From contig NZ_JACYVA010000007.1 in assembly GCF_014842075.1 (NCBI RefSeq), positions 1 to 64,000 of the forward strand: a stretch of 64,000 nt of DNA, read 5' to 3'. The position numbers and the translations under genes are program-made. Below, in pieces: positions 62,725 through 64,000 of the stretch. The DNA comes from Sphingomonas sp. CFBP 13720. GTDB lineage: Bacteria > Pseudomonadota > Alphaproteobacteria > Sphingomonadales > Sphingomonadaceae. The notes below the pieces were generated by a model. It had not been told where the DNA came from. It made no database searches and saw only the letters and a program-made list of their open reading frames with translations. How positions within the stretch are numbered: the first letter of the stretch is position 1; each line of letters begins with the position of its first letter.

Positions 62725-63531
62725 TCAACGCGCGCGTTCGATCAGCGCACGCGCCATTTCGACGTGCAAATCCTCCACCATGCGGTCGCGGAACCGTTCG
62801 GCCCCGCCCCCCGCCGCCGCGATCAGCGCATGCGCATCGGCCAGTTCGGCGTTAGTGGGGCCGAACGCGGCGTTGGCGATCGCCACCTGATCGGGATGGA
62901 TCAGCGATTTCCCGTCATACCCCAGTGCGCGTCCCTCCGCACATTCGCGCTCCAATCCTTCCGGGTCGGACAGCGCGTTGAAAACGCCGTCGATCGCCCA
63001 CACTCCCGCCGCGCGCGCGGCCAGCACCACGCCTTGCAACGCCATGCCCATGGCGGCCCGCCCCGACGACGGCGGCAGGCGCAATCCAGCCGCCAGATCG
63101 TTGGTGCCCACGATCAGCGCGGCAAGCCCCGGCGCGGCGGCGATCGCGCTTGCCGCCTGTACGCCCGCCGGCGTCTCGATCATCGCCATGACGCTGCGCC
63201 CGCTATCCGCCAACTGCGCGATCCCGGCGACCGATTCGACCTTCGGAACAACGACGGTGGTCACTCCGGCCGCATCGATCGCGGCAAGGTCCGCCGGACG
63301 ATGCGCGCCATCGAGCGCGTTGATGCGGACCGCCACCGCCCGCCCCGCCAGCACCTCCATCGATTCGGGCAGCGCGGCGCGGGCCGCGTCCTTTGCGTCG
63401 TCGCGCACCGCATCCTCAAGATCGAGGACGATCCAGTCCGCCGCCAGCCCCGCCGCCTTTGCGATCATGCGCGGGCGCGATGCGGGAACGAACAACAGGC
63501 TGCGCGGCGGCAGGGTACGGGCTGTCTCCAT
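62725..63531 (-). CDS. CitE-like CoA-ester lyase (HpcH/HpaI family)
   Basis: The protein has 268 residues. It is a citrate-lyase beta-subunit-like TIM barrel: RSLLFVPASRPRMIAKA at the start, DWIVLDLEDAV with the metal-associated acid, VAVRINALDG, VVPKVESV, MIETPAGV with the metal Glu, and GTNDLAAGLRL. Stand-alone CitE-like proteins cleave malyl-, citramalyl- or related CoA esters. Without citE partner genes (citD, citF) it is not citrate lyase proper. It is divergent from the SPFH gene. Whether it links to the CoA-transferase operon 43 kb away is unknown. Confidence 0.87.
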   Translation of the reverse strand: METARTLPPRSLLFVPASRPRMIAKAAGLAADWIVLDLEDAVRDDAKDAARAALPESMEVLAGRAVAVRINALDGAHRPADLAAIDAAGVTTVVVPKVESVAGIAQLADSGRSVMAMIETPAGVQAASAIAAAPGLAALIVGTNDLAAGLRLPPSSGRAAMGMALQGVVLAARAAGVWAIDGVFNALSDPEGLERECAEGRALGYDGKSLIHPDQVAIANAAFGPTNAELADAHALIAAAGGGAERFRDRMVEDLHVEMARALIERAR

Positions 63532-63582
63532 CCCCGCGCTATGCTAGACTGCGCCCCGACGTTGCAAGCAGGGAGAAGCCGC

Positions 63583-64000
63583 ATGATACTGGGTGTGATC
63601 GCCGGGCTGGTGCTGCTGGTGCTGCTCTACCTGTTCGCCAGCGTGAAGATCGTCACGCAGGGCTATCAATATACCATCGAGCATTTCGGCCGATTCACGG
63701 CCGTCGCGCGGCCGGGGTTCAACTTCTATCCCGCCTTCTTCTATCGGGTCGGCCGCAAGGTGAACATGATGGAGCAGGTGATCGACATTCCGGGGCAGGA
63801 GATCATCACCCGCGACAACGCGATGGTATCGACCGATGGCGTGGTGTTCTTTCAGGTGCTGGACCCGGCCAAGGCGGCGTACGAGGTGTCGGACCTGTTC
63901 GTGGCGCTGCAACAGATCACGACCACGAACCTGCGCACGGTCATGGGGTCGATGGACCTCGACGAAACATTGTCGAAGCGCGACGAGATCAACGCACGGT
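63583..64000 (+). CDS. SPFH/band-7 membrane protein, N-terminal part (cut by window edge)
   Basis: The gene runs off the window; 139 codons are visible, preceded by AGGGAGAA. A single N-terminal membrane helix (LGVIAGLVLLVLLYLFASVKIV) is followed by the SPFH domain: YQYTIEHFGRFTAVARPGFNFYPAFF, MMEQVIDIPGQEIITRDNAMVSTDGVVFFQVLD and TNLRTVMGSMDLDETLSKRDEIN. This is the stomatin/QmcA-like branch, often encoded with an NfeD-type protein. It would scaffold membrane microdomains. The divergent spacing from the lyase gene is 51 bases. Confidence 0.92.
   Translation, partial: MILGVIAGLVLLVLLYLFASVKIVTQGYQYTIEHFGRFTAVARPGFNFYPAFFYRVGRKVNMMEQVIDIPGQEIITRDNAMVSTDGVVFFQVLDPAKAAYEVSDLFVALQQITTTNLRTVMGSMDLDETLSKRDEINAR

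Noticed and set aside
62725..63531. Citrate lyase beta subunit
   Set aside because: No alpha or gamma subunit or ligase genes are adjacent; stand-alone CitE-like lyase is the safer call.

Overview
The window is GC-rich, gene-dense DNA that reads as a sphingomonad (Alphaproteobacteria; Sphingomonas or a close relative). The reasons are the type of TonB-dependent receptor, Tat and Sec secreted glycoside hydrolases with no SusC/D pair, non-phosphorylating sugar-acid catabolism, and the general protein sequence style. This is a judgement from sequence alone. No rRNA, tRNA or CRISPR was seen.

Layout. (1) 1-3016 is an AT-richer accessory edge: the 3' part of an IS5-family transposase, a small lipoprotein and a small membrane protein, an iteron-like AGGGGTGCA repeat cluster, a zinc-ribbon protein and an IS3-type transposase remnant. 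(2) 3017-4378 is a divergent glutathione S-transferase/TetR pair with palindromes between the genes. (3) 4464-39008 is a large plant-polysaccharide locus: secreted GH140-like, GH28 (two), GH2 and GH141-like enzymes, a GH78 rhamnosidase without a signal peptide, a TonB receptor, two MFS transporters, a set matching D-apiose catabolism (isomerase, apulose kinase, two-subunit apulose-4-phosphate transketolase), an L-fucose/L-rhamnose type oxidative pathway (mutarotase, dehydrogenase, lactonase, dehydratase, SDR, FAH hydrolase) and an operon with a CoA-transferase, a solute-binding-fold protein lacking a signal peptide, a crotonase and a glycerate kinase. (4) 39090-57587 is a second module: an Ldh2-type reductase, a DUF885 peptidase, a pyrroline-4-hydroxy-2-carboxylate deaminase-like protein, a hydroxyproline epimerase, a GntR regulator, an amino-acid permease, a serralysin protease, GH127 beta-L-arabinofuranosidase, GH43, a DUF5695 protein and an esterase. 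(5) 57805-64000 is housekeeping: a TPR protein, rsmB, guaB, an M28 peptidase, a CitE-like lyase and an SPFH protein.

How it fits together. Eight upstream regions in module 3 carry a 16-bp site that aligns without gaps (consensus TATGACGTMTTAYG), including one beside the FadR-type GntR gene at 30209. Five upstream regions in module 4 carry a different site, ATCGTATACGAT, and that module has its own FadR-type GntR gene at 44199. The window therefore seems to hold two adjacent regulons. One is for an apiose-, rhamnose- and fucose-containing pectin such as rhamnogalacturonan II or apiogalacturonan. The other is for arabinosylated, hydroxyproline-rich wall glycoprotein (extensin-like): protease and peptidase, beta-arabinofuranosidase, amino-acid uptake and part of the hydroxyproline pathway. 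The substrate assignments are inferences; the operators and gene families are read from the sequence.
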